From positions 1 to 64,000 of the forward strand of contig JAUHZU010000011.1 in the NCBI GenBank assembly GCA_030425705.1: a DNA stretch of 64,000 nt, in the 5' to 3' direction. The notes under the pieces are model-generated. The model was not told where the DNA came from, did no database searches, and saw nothing but the letters and a program-made list of their open reading frames with translations. The position numbers were made by a program, and so were the translations under genes. This document shows positions 26,198 through 35,056 of the stretch, in pieces. How positions within the stretch are numbered: position 1 is the stretch's first letter; the number at the start of each line of letters is the position of its first letter. Origin of the DNA: Phycisphaerae bacterium (GTDB lineage Bacteria; Planctomycetota; Phycisphaerae; Phycisphaerales; Phycisphaeraceae).

Positions 26198-26489
26198 GGG
26201 GGCTAACGGGGCGGGGGCGGGGGGATCCAATCCATTCGCAACGCGACATCCTAGCGGGCGGCGGGGCCCGCGTCTGCGGATGCAGGCGGCGCGATCGTCA
26301 CCACCGGTACATCCGGACACGCGGGGTGACACGGCGCGGCCTGCGCGTTCTGTGCGGGTCGGCGAAGTCGGGCGGGCCCTAAACCGTCCCCCCCGGAACG
26401 TCGATGCACAGACAGACGCGCACCGCGCCGGCTCTACGTGTTGTGAGCCGGGACGCGGGCACCCTCCTGCAAGGGGGCAGATCCAGCCC

Positions 26490-27746
26490 ATGGCCTTCGG
26501 TATCACCAAAACCCGTCTCTCGCCGATCTCGATCGACTTCGGGACCGACACGATCAAGATGATGCAGGTGTCGGCCGGCGGCGCAACCACACAGCTCATC
26601 GCGGCCGGCGCGATGACCGTGCCCGAGCACGCCCGCAGCGACGCCGCGGCACGCTACACCTTCGCCGGGGAAGCGATCAAGGAGATCCTCCGGCAGCAGC
26701 CGTTCAAGGGCCGCCGCGCGATGCTCGCCATCCCCGCGCACCAGACGTTGGTCAGCGTCGTCGAGCTGCCCGGCAGCGACGCGAACGACATCGATGCCCA
26801 GATCAACCTGCACCTGCAGACCGTCCTCGAAAAAGACCCGTCCCGGATGGTCGTCCGCAACTACCACCTGGGCCAGATCATGCGTGACGGCTCGGCACGC
26901 CAACGCGTGCTGATGCTCGCCGCCCCGCGCTCGACCGTGATGCGCTACATCGAGCTGGCCACCGCCGCGAAGCTCGAGGTCGTCGGCATGCACAGCGAGC
27001 CGATGTGCATCGCCAAACCCTTCATCGAGCTCTACAACCGCCGCGAGATCGACAAGACCGGCACGCGCTGCTTCGTCGATGTCGGCGCGGCGATGACGAA
27101 GATCGTCATCCTGCACAACGGCCAGGTCCTTATGGCACGGACCCTGCACTCGGCCGGCGAAGAAATGACCCGCCGACACGCCAAGGAGCACGGGCTGGAC
27201 TTCACCGAGGCCCGCCTCGCGCGCATCCGCGAAGCCAGCAACCCGCTCGCCGCCCGGCCGTTCCCCAGCCAGGCCGAGCTGAAGAAGAAAGAAGACCTGC
27301 GCCGTGCCCTGGTCGGTGCGCCGCTGCTGCGTGACAACGCGGCCGACCCCGATGGCTTGGCACAGGCGGAAGCCGACGGCATGACCGCCGTCGAGACCGC
27401 CGAGGACCGCCGCGGGCTCGCCGCCGCGCAGCCCGCGATGGCGCTCGAAGACCTGGACGAGACACTCGATGCGATGGTCGACGGCCTGCGTATGACGATC
27501 CGTTACCACGACTCGGTCTGCCCCGCCCACCCGGTGGACCAGGTCATCATGCTCGGCGGCGAGGCCGGCCAACGCTCGGTCAACGAAGCCGTCGCCTTCG
27601 CCCTCGGCCTGCCCACGTTTGTCGGCCACCCGCTGGCCCGCGTGATGCGGACCCCGGGCATGCAGCCGCTCGGGCTGGACATGACCAAACCCCAGCCCGG
27701 ATGGGCCGTCCCCCTGGGGCTGTGCCTCAGCGACGCGAACCTCTAA
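26490..27746 (+). CDS. pilM: Type IV pilus assembly protein PilM
   Basis: A 418-residue actin-like ATPase of the pilus alignment complex. SIDFGTDTIKMMQVSAGG is the phosphate-1-like loop; CFVDVGAAMTKIVILHNGQV and the C-terminal VIMLGGEAGQRSVNEAVA are the later nucleotide-binding motifs. PilM sits on the cytoplasmic face and binds the N-terminal tail of PilN. A Lys/Glu-rich insert near residue 260 and an acidic segment near 310 extend the core. It is the first gene of pilM-N-O-P-B; the 42-bp gap to pilN supports one transcript. Confidence 0.92.
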   Translation: MAFGITKTRLSPISIDFGTDTIKMMQVSAGGATTQLIAAGAMTVPEHARSDAAARYTFAGEAIKEILRQQPFKGRRAMLAIPAHQTLVSVVELPGSDANDIDAQINLHLQTVLEKDPSRMVVRNYHLGQIMRDGSARQRVLMLAAPRSTVMRYIELATAAKLEVVGMHSEPMCIAKPFIELYNRREIDKTGTRCFVDVGAAMTKIVILHNGQVLMARTLHSAGEEMTRRHAKEHGLDFTEARLARIREASNPLAARPFPSQAELKKKEDLRRALVGAPLLRDNAADPDGLAQAEADGMTAVETAEDRRGLAAAQPAMALEDLDETLDAMVDGLRMTIRYHDSVCPAHPVDQVIMLGGEAGQRSVNEAVAFALGLPTFVGHPLARVMRTPGMQPLGLDMTKPQPGWAVPLGLCLSDANL

Positions 27747-27788
27747 CCGATCCCTAGGACCCGGCACGACGCCGGACGGAGCCACACC

Positions 27789-28580
27789 ATGGCCAAGAAC
27801 AGCAGCTTCCTCCCCGAAGACTACCTGGACCGCAAGATCGCGCGGCGGACGAACCTGATATGCATCGCGTTGTTCGTCGTGATGATCGGTGCGATCAGCG
27901 CGGCCTTCTACGTGCAGAAGCGCCAGGACCACAGCACCCGCGCCGAGCTGCAACGCGTCGACGCGATGTTCAGCGAACGCGCCCAGCAGCTCCGCCAGAT
28001 CGAGCAGCTCCAGGAACGCAAGCAGCAGATGATCGGCAAGGCCAAGATCGTCCAGCAGCTGGTCGAGCGCGTCCCCCGGTCCATCATCCTCGCCGAGATG
28101 ATCAACCACATGCCCAGCACGATGAGCCTGCTGGAGCTGAACCTCGAGACCAAGATCGTCAAGCCCGACAGCCGGCCGCAGACCGCCATCGAGCGCGAAC
28201 GCCTGGAACGCAGCGAGGCACAGGCCGAGGAAGAGGGCGAGGTCACCATCGAGCCCCGCGAGATCCTGCTGGAGATCGTCGGCGTCGCGCCCAGCGACAC
28301 GGATGTCTCCGAGTTCATGCAGAGCCTGACCGTGCACCCGCTGTACGTCGGCGTCGGGCTCGAGTACACCGAGCGGTTCCTCATCGAGGGCATCGAGATG
28401 CGGCGTTTCCGGATCGTCATGCAGCTCAATACCGAGCTGAGCTTCGACCGCGATGTCGACAGCGACCTGCTCCGCGAGCTCAACCAGGACCCGATGGCCG
28501 AGGACCGCGAGTTCCGCGGCGCCAACGGCGAGGGCGCGCCCGGCGAGGGCTTCGCCGACGTGAACACCCAGACCGACTAA
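27789..28580 (+). CDS. pilN: Type IV pilus assembly protein PilN
   Basis: A 263-residue inner-membrane protein. The short cytoplasmic N-terminus (SSFLPEDYLDRKIARR) corresponds to the PilM-binding INLLP-like segment, here NSSFLPEDY. One membrane helix (LICIALFVVMIGAISAAFYV) is followed by a coiled coil (about 45-100) and a ferredoxin-like periplasmic domain. GGAG 7 nt before the ATG. The C-terminal 30 residues are acidic and Gly-rich. Confidence 0.88.
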   Translation: MAKNSSFLPEDYLDRKIARRTNLICIALFVVMIGAISAAFYVQKRQDHSTRAELQRVDAMFSERAQQLRQIEQLQERKQQMIGKAKIVQQLVERVPRSIILAEMINHMPSTMSLLELNLETKIVKPDSRPQTAIERERLERSEAQAEEEGEVTIEPREILLEIVGVAPSDTDVSEFMQSLTVHPLYVGVGLEYTERFLIEGIEMRRFRIVMQLNTELSFDRDVDSDLLRELNQDPMAEDREFRGANGEGAPGEGFADVNTQTD

Positions 28581-28641
28581 GCCCGATCCCACGACCCAGG
28601 GCCGCCCACGCGGCACCCCGGCACTCCCCGGAGACCGACCC

Positions 28642-29181
28642 ATGCGATTTGGACTACGCGAAATCCTCTTCATCCTCGTGCTGCTGGCGATGCCGGCCGT
28701 GGCCTACTTCTTCGTCTTCCAGGCGAACAACAAGCTGCAGCAGGAGGCCCGCACCGAGATCCAGGCCAAGCAGGCCAAGCTCCAGGCCCTCGACCAGGCG
28801 ACCGCCCGGTACATCGACCTGGACGGCGAGATCGAGCGGCTGAAGAACACCATCGAGTTGATCGAGCAGAAGCTGCCCCAAGGCCGCGAAGAGTACGCGG
28901 TCGTCCGCAACATCACGGACCTCGCGCTCAGCCACGGGCTGACCATCCGCTCGATCAAGCCGGACAAGGTCGTCTCCGCGGCGCAGTACATGGAGCTGCC
29001 CGTCCGCCTGGAGATCGAGGGCGACTTCAACGGTTTCTACGCCTTCCTGCTGGAGGTTGAACGGCTGCCGCGGATCACGCAGCTGCCGATGATGCGCCTG
29101 ACCAAGCTCGAGGGCGGCGACAATACCGAGGGCACGATGGTCGCCGAGATCACCCTCAGCATCTTCTTCGAGAACGAGTAA
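28642..29181 (+). CDS. pilO: Type IV pilus assembly protein PilO
   Basis: A 179-residue inner-membrane protein: short N-terminus, one membrane helix (ILFILVLLAMPAVAYFFVF), coiled coil (about 30-75) and a periplasmic ferredoxin-like domain (LPVRLEIEGDFNGFYAFLLEVERLPRITQ). This last segment matches the PilO family well. PilO pairs with PilN to form the alignment complex linking the cytoplasmic motor to the outer-membrane secretin. GGAG is 8 nt before the start. Confidence 0.9.
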   Translation: MRFGLREILFILVLLAMPAVAYFFVFQANNKLQQEARTEIQAKQAKLQALDQATARYIDLDGEIERLKNTIELIEQKLPQGREEYAVVRNITDLALSHGLTIRSIKPDKVVSAAQYMELPVRLEIEGDFNGFYAFLLEVERLPRITQLPMMRLTKLEGGDNTEGTMVAEITLSIFFENE

Positions 29182-29249
29182 GCCACCCCGACCCAACCGC
29201 CCGGCATCGACACGGCCGGCCACGCGCCTGCGGCGCCTAGGAGACCGCG

Positions 29250-29990
29250 ATGGATATCAGCGACAACGACATCAACCCGAACCTCCCGCGGGAGGCCCCG
29301 GCCGAGGAAGAGAACTCCATGGCCGTACTAGGCGCCTTCGGCGGCGGTGACGTCGACCCGGAGGGCCAGCCGCTCGGGCTCGACCCGGACGCCGGCAAGG
29401 CCAAGCTTTCGGGCAGCACCCTGGCCGTCGCGGTCGTGGTGGTGGTGGGCATCGGCGCGCTGGCGGCGATGAAGATGACCCTCAAGGCCGTCGCCAGCGA
29501 CTCGGGCACCGCCGAGGCGATCCAACTCGTCGAGGACTTCATGATCAAGATCGACGCGGCCGAGGCCGCGGGTGTGCAGGGCCCGATCGAGCCGGTCAAC
29601 GGCGACAGCTCGCGCATCATCAGCGAACTCGAGGCCGACCCCACCGAGTACCAGGTGCCCTCCGACGAGGTGCAGAAGAACCCGTTCGAGATGGTCGGGC
29701 TGCCCGAGGCCCCGGCGGCCACGCAGGCCGAGAACAACGGCCCGACACCCGAGGAACTCGAAGCCGCGGAGCTGGAACGCCTCAAGTCGATCGTCCGCGG
29801 GTTCACCGTGGACTCGATCACGGGCACCGGCGAGCGGGCGGTCGTCTTCATCGACGGCAACATGTACCGCATCGGCCAGGAGATCGGCGACACCGGCTTC
29901 ACCATCGCCGAGGTCGACGGGCTGGACGTGATCATCCGCGCCCCGCTCAACGCCCCGAAGCCCTGGGCGTTCCGCATCCGGTACGAGTAG
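29250..29990 (+). CDS. PilP-like component of the pilus alignment complex
   Basis: A 246-residue protein in the position of pilP. Residues 50-75 form one membrane helix (LAVAVVVVVGIGALAAM). A long acidic linker contains QKNPFEMVGL, like the N-P-F motif of PilP/GspC linkers. A small C-terminal beta domain (TGTGERAVVFIDGNMYRIGQEI) resembles the homology-region domain of PilP/GspC. PilP is usually a lipoprotein; this one has a transmembrane anchor and no lipobox, so it may be closer to GspC. AGGAG stands 6 nt before the ATG. Confidence 0.7.
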   Translation: MDISDNDINPNLPREAPAEEENSMAVLGAFGGGDVDPEGQPLGLDPDAGKAKLSGSTLAVAVVVVVGIGALAAMKMTLKAVASDSGTAEAIQLVEDFMIKIDAAEAAGVQGPIEPVNGDSSRIISELEADPTEYQVPSDEVQKNPFEMVGLPEAPAATQAENNGPTPEELEAAELERLKSIVRGFTVDSITGTGERAVVFIDGNMYRIGQEIGDTGFTIAEVDGLDVIIRAPLNAPKPWAFRIRYE

Positions 29991-30070
29991 ACCCGACCCC
30001 GACCGGCGTCGGTCACAGACGCCGAACACACAGCGCCGCAGCGCGCTTTTCCGACAGCGGAGGCAGATTC

Positions 30071-31888
30071 GTGGACCAGCAAGCGAGGGGCAGCGACACC
30101 GGCAGCGGGACCTTCGGCGGCTTCAGCGGCGCCGACCCGTACCTGCCGGTCTGCGTGGCGGAGGGAGAAGACCCGCAGACCGCCCTGGTCCGTGCGCGCA
30201 CGGACCTGGGCGACCTGCTGCTGGCCGAGAAGGTGATCACGCCCGAGCAGCTCACGAGCGCGCGCAACGTCGTCTCCAAGTCGCCGGGCAAGCGGATCGC
30301 CGACGTCCTGCTCGAACTGGACATTGATCAGGAGAAGATGCAGTCCTGCGTCGCCGGCCTGGCGGGCATGGGCTTTGAGCGGGTCACCTACGACGACATC
30401 GAGGCGCTCAAGCAGCTCGAGATGCTCGGCGGGGACTACTGCCTGAAGCACGGCGTGCTGCCGATCCGGCCGAAGGGCTCACGTCTGCTGCTGGGGCTCG
30501 TGCATACCGAAGACCTGATCGTCATCGACGAGGTACAGAATAAGCTCGGGCTGACCGTGAAGGCCGTCGTGGTCACACCCGACGATATCGCCGCGGTCGT
30601 CGAGGCCCACCGCGAGCAGGGCTCGGACGCCGACGAGATCGCTGTTGACGAGATCATCGCCAGCATCGATGAAGACGACGTCGCGCTCGTCGAGAACGAC
30701 GAGGAGGAGCTGGATCTTGAGAAGATGGCGGGCGAGTCGCCGGTCATCCGCTTTGTGAACTACCTGATCTTCAACGCGGTCAAGGAAGGCGCATCGGACA
30801 TCCACATCGAGCCGCAGGAGAAGAAGCTGCAGGTGCGTTACCGCATCGACGGTGTGCTGTTCGACGCGATGAACCCGCCGGCCCACATGAAGGCCGCGAT
30901 CGTCTCCCGCCTCAAGATCATGGCGAACCTGGACATCTCCGAGCGCCGCATCCCGCAGGACGGCCGGATCCGCGCGATGGTCCACGGCCGGAAGCTGGAC
31001 CTGCGTATGTCCACGCTGCCGATGGTTTCCGGCGAGAAGGTCGTGCTGCGTATCCTCGATACCCGGTCGATCCAGGTCGACCTGGACGACCTGGGCATGT
31101 CCGAGGACATGCTCATGATGTGGAAGAAGCAGATCGCCCAGCCGCACGGCATCGTGCTTGTCACCGGGCCCACCGGCTCGGGTAAGACCACGACGCTGTA
31201 CTCCTCACTGGCGCAGATGGATAAGAAGAAGCAGAACATCTCGACCGTCGAAGACCCGGTCGAGTACCACCTCAACGGTATCAACCAGACGCAGACGCAC
31301 GAGAGCATCGGTATGTCCTTCGCCTCCGCGCTCCGCGCGCTGCTGCGTCAGGACCCGGACGTCGTCATGGTCGGCGAGATCCGCGACGGCGAGACCGCCA
31401 AGACCGCGATCCAGGCGTCGCTCACCGGCCACCTGGTGCTCTCGACCCTGCACACCAACGACGCGCCCTCGGCCGTGACCCGGCTGATCAACATCGGCGT
31501 CGAGCCCTACCTGATCGGCTCGGCGCTCAACGCCGTCGTCGCCCAGCGGCTGGTCCGCAAGATCTGCCAGCACTGCAAGACCATGGCGACGCCCGACGAC
31601 CACATCGCCGAGCACCTGGCGATGCAAGGCATCTCGGTCGACCAACTCGCGATGGGCGAGGGCTGCGACAAGTGCCGCAACACCGGGTACTCCGGCCGTG
31701 TCGGGCTCTACGAGATGCTGATCCTCAACGACACGCTGCGCGACCGGATCGCCGGGAGCCCGAACGTCACCGAGTTCCGTCGGATGTGTGTCGAAGGCGG
31801 CATGGTGACACTCCGCCAGGACGGCTTCGCGAAGGTCGGCCGCGGCGAGACGACGGTCGACGAGGTCCTGCGGGTCACCGAGTCTTAG
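30071..31888 (+). CDS. pilB: Type IV pilus/type II secretion ATPase PilB/GspE
   Basis: A 605-residue hexameric motor. An N-terminal MshEN-like domain (about 35-190; DLGDLLLAEKVITPEQL) could bind cyclic di-GMP. The motor domain has Walker A GPTGSGKT, the Asp box, Walker B-region VVMVGEIRDGETA and the His box LVLSTLHTNDAPSA. A tetracysteine zinc module is present (CQHCK and CDKCRNTGYSGR). It uses a GTG start at 30071 with GGAGG 7 nt upstream. It is the last gene of the pil operon and is followed by a terminator. Confidence 0.94.
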   Translation: MDQQARGSDTGSGTFGGFSGADPYLPVCVAEGEDPQTALVRARTDLGDLLLAEKVITPEQLTSARNVVSKSPGKRIADVLLELDIDQEKMQSCVAGLAGMGFERVTYDDIEALKQLEMLGGDYCLKHGVLPIRPKGSRLLLGLVHTEDLIVIDEVQNKLGLTVKAVVVTPDDIAAVVEAHREQGSDADEIAVDEIIASIDEDDVALVENDEEELDLEKMAGESPVIRFVNYLIFNAVKEGASDIHIEPQEKKLQVRYRIDGVLFDAMNPPAHMKAAIVSRLKIMANLDISERRIPQDGRIRAMVHGRKLDLRMSTLPMVSGEKVVLRILDTRSIQVDLDDLGMSEDMLMMWKKQIAQPHGIVLVTGPTGSGKTTTLYSSLAQMDKKKQNISTVEDPVEYHLNGINQTQTHESIGMSFASALRALLRQDPDVVMVGEIRDGETAKTAIQASLTGHLVLSTLHTNDAPSAVTRLINIGVEPYLIGSALNAVVAQRLVRKICQHCKTMATPDDHIAEHLAMQGISVDQLAMGEGCDKCRNTGYSGRVGLYEMLILNDTLRDRIAGSPNVTEFRRMCVEGGMVTLRQDGFAKVGRGETTVDEVLRVTES

Positions 31889-31920
31889 GTACGCCGGTCA
31901 GGAACATCGAACCGATCGAG

Positions 31921-31950
31921 GGACGGGCTGCATCTGCGGCCCGTCCTGTT
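31921..31950 (+). terminator. Terminator-like hairpin after the pil operon
   Basis: GGACGGGC (31921-31928) and GCCCGTCC (31939-31946) form a perfect 8-bp stem with a 10-nt loop, followed by TGTTA. The T-run is weak, but the hairpin is strong and lies 32 nt after the pilB stop. Confidence 0.65.
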
Positions 31951-31979
31951 ACATGCTGTGCTTGAGGATCGACAACCGC

Positions 31980-32807
31980 TCAGCGCGTGACCATGACCAC
32001 GACCACGACGATCGAGATCAGGATAATGTTGAGGGCGACCAGGACCCAGACGACCGGGCTGATCCCGCCGGCCTCGGGCAGGGGGCCGGTGGGTGCGATG
32101 TCATCGAAGGCCGAGGTGCCGCGCGCGGGTGGCGCGCCGGGCTTCTTACTGATGGCGTCGGCCGACGGGCGGGGGGCCTGGGTCACCGCGGGCGCGGCGG
32201 GCATGTCCGCGCCGCTATCGCCGCCGGTCAGGTTCATCACCTCCGCGAGCAGGTCGCTGGAGGGCGCCGTCGGCATGGGCTCCGCACTCATCCAGGACCC
32301 GGAGGACGAGGCCTCGTCGACCTTCTCACCGCGCAGCTCGGCGTCCAGCTCGCGCTGGGCCCGCTGGGCGTCGGCCTCGGTCTTGTAGCTGATGCCCAGT
32401 TCGTTGCGGTTGCGCGGCTCGCCGAACATCGCCCCGCAGTCCGGGCACTTGGGCTCGTTGGGGCTGACGTGCGCGCTGCACGCGTGGCAGTAGCCCACCA
32501 GGTGCGCGACGCCCGGTACGTTGCGCGCGATCGACCAGAACTGCTTGGTTGTCGGGCCCCGCATGACCGTGGTCGGCTTGATCCGCCCGGTCTCCGCCAG
32601 CCGCTTGACGATGTCGTAGCAGCAGCCGGGCTTGAACGGACGCTGCTTGTCGCGGATGTACCACGGGCCCATCGCGATCTGCGTCGCCCGCCGGCTCAGG
32701 GGCTCGAACAGCCCGCCGCAGTCCTGGCAGCGGTCCCCACCCTGCTGCGCATGCCCGCAATAGGGGCACAGCACCAGCTTCTCGGATACGCCTGTCGGTT
32801 CAGCCAT
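31980..32807 (-). CDS. Tail-anchored zinc-ribbon/GYF_2-like protein
   Basis: A 275-residue protein. A four-cysteine zinc ribbon opens it (LCPYCGHAQQ, then CQDCGGLFE). A GYF_2/DUF4339-like domain follows (GPWYIRDKQRPFKPG, then ARNVPGVAHLVG). A second zinc ribbon (CHACSA, then CPDCGAMFG), an Ala/Pro/Ser linker and a single C-terminal helix (VVWVLVALNIILISIVVVVVMV) complete it. The layout predicts a cytoplasmic head tethered to the membrane. GYF_2 domains are common in planctomycete membrane proteins and bind proline-rich peptides in other contexts. The start at 32807 has GGGAG 6 nt upstream; ATGs at 32810, 32822 and 32852 are also in frame. Confidence 0.72.
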   Translation of the reverse strand: MAEPTGVSEKLVLCPYCGHAQQGGDRCQDCGGLFEPLSRRATQIAMGPWYIRDKQRPFKPGCCYDIVKRLAETGRIKPTTVMRGPTTKQFWSIARNVPGVAHLVGYCHACSAHVSPNEPKCPDCGAMFGEPRNRNELGISYKTEADAQRAQRELDAELRGEKVDEASSSGSWMSAEPMPTAPSSDLLAEVMNLTGGDSGADMPAAPAVTQAPRPSADAISKKPGAPPARGTSAFDDIAPTGPLPEAGGISPVVWVLVALNIILISIVVVVVMVTR

Positions 32808-32830
32808 CATCGACTCCCGCATGGCACGCG

Positions 32831-32859
32831 TTGACAGCGGCAGACCCGCCACCTAGCGT
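32831..32859 (+). promoter_or_regulatory. Consensus promoter ending 6 bp before the parvulin gene
   Basis: A perfect -35 TTGACA (32831-32836), a 17-bp spacer and -10 TAGCGT (32854-32859) are followed by GCGCCC and the ATG at 32866. This is the clearest leaderless-type promoter of the window, because -35, spacer and -10 are all well placed and no ribosome-binding site can fit. Confidence 0.8.
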
Positions 32860-32865
32860 GCGCCC

Positions 32866-33852
32866 ATGCCAGCCACACGCCTCGCCCCCATGCTTATCTT
32901 CGCCGCAATAGCCCTGGGGTGCCAGTCCGGGCCCGGCCCCAGCCCCAGCGGCACCGCCGGGAACGCCCCGTCGCCCGCACACACCCAGCCCGATCGGCCG
33001 ATCGCCTACCTCAACGGCCGGGCCCTGACACAGGCCGAGCTCTTCGCGGTCCTCGCCGAGATGGACGGCGGGCTGGCGCTTTCCGAGGTGCTGCTGGACC
33101 GCGCGATCGCCGACCGCCTGGCCGACCAGGCGCTGTCGCTGACCGAGACCGACCTGCAGCAGGAGCAGGCCGTGATCCTCGGCACACTCTCCGACAACGC
33201 CGACGAGGCGGCCCGGCTGCTCCGCACGATGCGTGAGCGTCGTGGGCTGGGCGACCGCCGGTACCAGGCCCTGCTCCGACGCAACGCCGGGCTCCGCAAG
33301 CTCATCGAGCCGGTCGCCGAGGTCGGCGAGCCCGCGATCCGGCAGGCCTACGACCTGCGGTACGGCACGCGCTACGTGGTGCGTCTCATCCTCACCGACA
33401 ACGCCGCCCAGGCCCAGGAGGTCCGCCGGCAGGCGCTCGGCGGCGCGTCGTTCATCGACCTCGCGGTGCAGTTCTCGACCGACCCGAGCGCCGCTCAGGG
33501 CGGGCTGCTCTCGCCCATCAGCCCGGCCGACGCCACCTACCCGCTCGCGCTCCGCGAGCAGCTCCCCAAGCTCCGGATCGACAGCGAGGCGTCACGCCTC
33601 AGCCCGGTTCTCACCCTCGGCACGGGGTACGCCGTGGTCCGGCTCGAGGAGGTCTACGCCGCCCGGGGCCCCGCCTACGAGACCGTCCGCGGCGAGCTCG
33701 AGGCCCAGGTCCGCCTCCGCCTGCAGCGGCTGCGGATGGAGCAGCTCGCCCGCACGCTGGTGGACGGCGCGACGGTCGTCGTCCTCGACCCGACCCTCAA
33801 GCAGAGCTGGGAACAGCACCGCGGCGCGATCGACCAGGCCGACCAGCCCTAA
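32866..33852 (+). CDS. Peptidyl-prolyl isomerase (parvulin/SurA-like) lipoprotein
   Basis: A 328-residue lipoprotein: signal peptide with lipobox IALGC near residue 19, a Pro/Ser linker, a helical SurA-N-like chaperone domain (about 45-150), and a parvulin domain (about 165-270; TRYVVRLILTDNAAQAQEV, FIDLAVQFSTDPSAAQGGLL, GYAVVRLEEV). It would help fold proteins in the periplasm. Several parvulin catalytic positions look changed, so chaperone activity is more certain than isomerase activity. It is transcribed from a consensus promoter at 32831-32859. Confidence 0.8.
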   Translation: MPATRLAPMLIFAAIALGCQSGPGPSPSGTAGNAPSPAHTQPDRPIAYLNGRALTQAELFAVLAEMDGGLALSEVLLDRAIADRLADQALSLTETDLQQEQAVILGTLSDNADEAARLLRTMRERRGLGDRRYQALLRRNAGLRKLIEPVAEVGEPAIRQAYDLRYGTRYVVRLILTDNAAQAQEVRRQALGGASFIDLAVQFSTDPSAAQGGLLSPISPADATYPLALREQLPKLRIDSEASRLSPVLTLGTGYAVVRLEEVYAARGPAYETVRGELEAQVRLRLQRLRMEQLARTLVDGATVVVLDPTLKQSWEQHRGAIDQADQP

Positions 33853-33891
33853 GCCCGGTCGGCTGCTGCCATGTTCTGCACCGCGGCACGA

Positions 33892-33915
33892 TAGCCGCCG
33901 CGTCACACGCGGCGG
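33892..33915. repeat. Family B palindromic repeat, single copy
   Basis: A 24-nt core, TAGCCGCCGCG then TCACACGCGGCGG, identical to the left core at 14317-14340 in opposite orientation. It folds as an 8-bp GC hairpin with a 5-nt loop. It lies in the 171-bp gap between the parvulin and SOUL genes; no partner arm is seen within 100 bp. Confidence 0.85.
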
Positions 33916-34023
33916 ACACCCGCTGTGGTCGTTCGGAGTACCGTTTCACCTCGCTGCATCCACCCGCGCGGATTCTGCGAATTCGGTTGTGGTCACACCA
34001 GACATCACCTTGCGAGTAAACCC

Positions 34024-34752
34024 ATGCCTACCTTGAACCGCATTCTGCGATACACCTCCAAGCCACGCCTGACCAAACCCCTGCGCATCTCTGCGGGACG
34101 CCTCGCCGTGCTGCTGCCGCTGCTGGCGTTGCTGATCTTCCCGCAGGCCGGCTGCTCGCTGTTCGGCGTCCATGGCGTCGAGGAATGGCCCAGCACGACC
34201 GTGATCGAAGACGGCCGATACGAGGTCCGCCGATACGAGCCCGCCGCCGTCGCGACCACCGTCGTCGAGCCGGGCGTCAGCAACGTCGGCAACGAGGGCT
34301 TCCGCCGGCTCGCGGGCTACATCTTCGGCGGCAACGAAGGCGACACCGACATCGCCATGACCGCGCCCGTCGTCATGCAGCAGGACCGCGGCACCGGCGA
34401 AGGCACGGACATCGCCATGACCGCCCCGGTCGTGATGGAGCAGACCGACGCCGGCTGGGTCATGGCCTTCGTCCTGCCCAAGGGGTACACCGCCGAGAAC
34501 GCGCCGACACCCAACGACGACCGCGTCACCATCACCACCGACCCCGGCGGGCTCTACGCCATCTACTGCTTCTCGGGCTTCTTCGACAAGGACGATCTTG
34601 CCGTCTACACCCCCCGGCTGATGGACTGGCTACAGGCGAACGGCTACCGCGCGATCGGGCAGCCGCACATCGCCGGCTACGACCCGCCGTGGACCCTGCC
34701 CTGGTTCCGCCGCAACGAGGTCATGGTCGAGGTGGAGGCGGTCGCCGATTAG
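34024..34752 (+). CDS. SOUL-family heme-binding-like lipoprotein
   Basis: A 242-residue protein. An N-terminal hydrophobic stretch (RLAVLLPLLALLIFPQAGC) ends in a lipobox AGC. The SOUL/HEBP fold follows: DGRYEVRRYEPAAVATTVV, then GGNEGDTDIAMTAPVV, a second DIAMTAPVVMEQ, then WVMAFVLPKGYTAEN. The IAMTAPV block occurs twice 21 residues apart, which is seen in other bacterial SOUL proteins. Family members bind heme or porphyrins loosely; no axial ligand can be named here. The start at 34024 is chosen because the signal sequence follows. Confidence 0.82.
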   Translation: MPTLNRILRYTSKPRLTKPLRISAGRLAVLLPLLALLIFPQAGCSLFGVHGVEEWPSTTVIEDGRYEVRRYEPAAVATTVVEPGVSNVGNEGFRRLAGYIFGGNEGDTDIAMTAPVVMQQDRGTGEGTDIAMTAPVVMEQTDAGWVMAFVLPKGYTAENAPTPNDDRVTITTDPGGLYAIYCFSGFFDKDDLAVYTPRLMDWLQANGYRAIGQPHIAGYDPPWTLPWFRRNEVMVEVEAVAD

Positions 34753-34756
34753 GTGC

Positions 34757-35056
34757 TCACCACGCCGAGGCGATCCAGGCCTGCGCCGCCTCGACATCGT
34801 CGCACACGAGGAACACCTCCTGCCACGAGCCCGCGTGGGTGTAGAGACACTTCAGACCGGTCGCCGGGTCGTTGGTGGGGTACTGCACCTTGAACTGCTG
34901 CGCGGTCTTCCCACGCTTCCGGCCCATGCGGCCGGGCACAATCTTCGTCACGCCCGGGCACTCGGCGATCAGCCGGTCCAGCAAGGCGTCGAGCCCCGCG
35001 ACACGGCCGTGCTGCCGCTTGACCGCGCCGAACTTGCCCTTCTCCTTGCGTCCCAT
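34757..35056 (-). CDS. DUF2103-like small protein
   Basis: A 99-residue basic protein: MGRKEKGKFGAVKRQHGRV, then LLDRLIAECPGVTKIVPGRM, then GLKCLYTHAGSWQEVFLVC. The pattern fits DUF2103, described as predicted metal-binding proteins; function is unknown. The ATG shares its A with the TGA of the upstream dppA gene (TGATG), so the two are translationally coupled. It ends 4 bp from the convergent SOUL gene. Confidence 0.72.
   Translation of the reverse strand: MGRKEKGKFGAVKRQHGRVAGLDALLDRLIAECPGVTKIVPGRMGRKRGKTAQQFKVQYPTNDPATGLKCLYTHAGSWQEVFLVCDDVEAAQAWIASAW

Noticed and set aside
26379-28673. 764-codon minus-strand frame opposite pilM-pilN
   Set aside because: Shadow frame of two well-supported pilus genes; composition is not protein-like.
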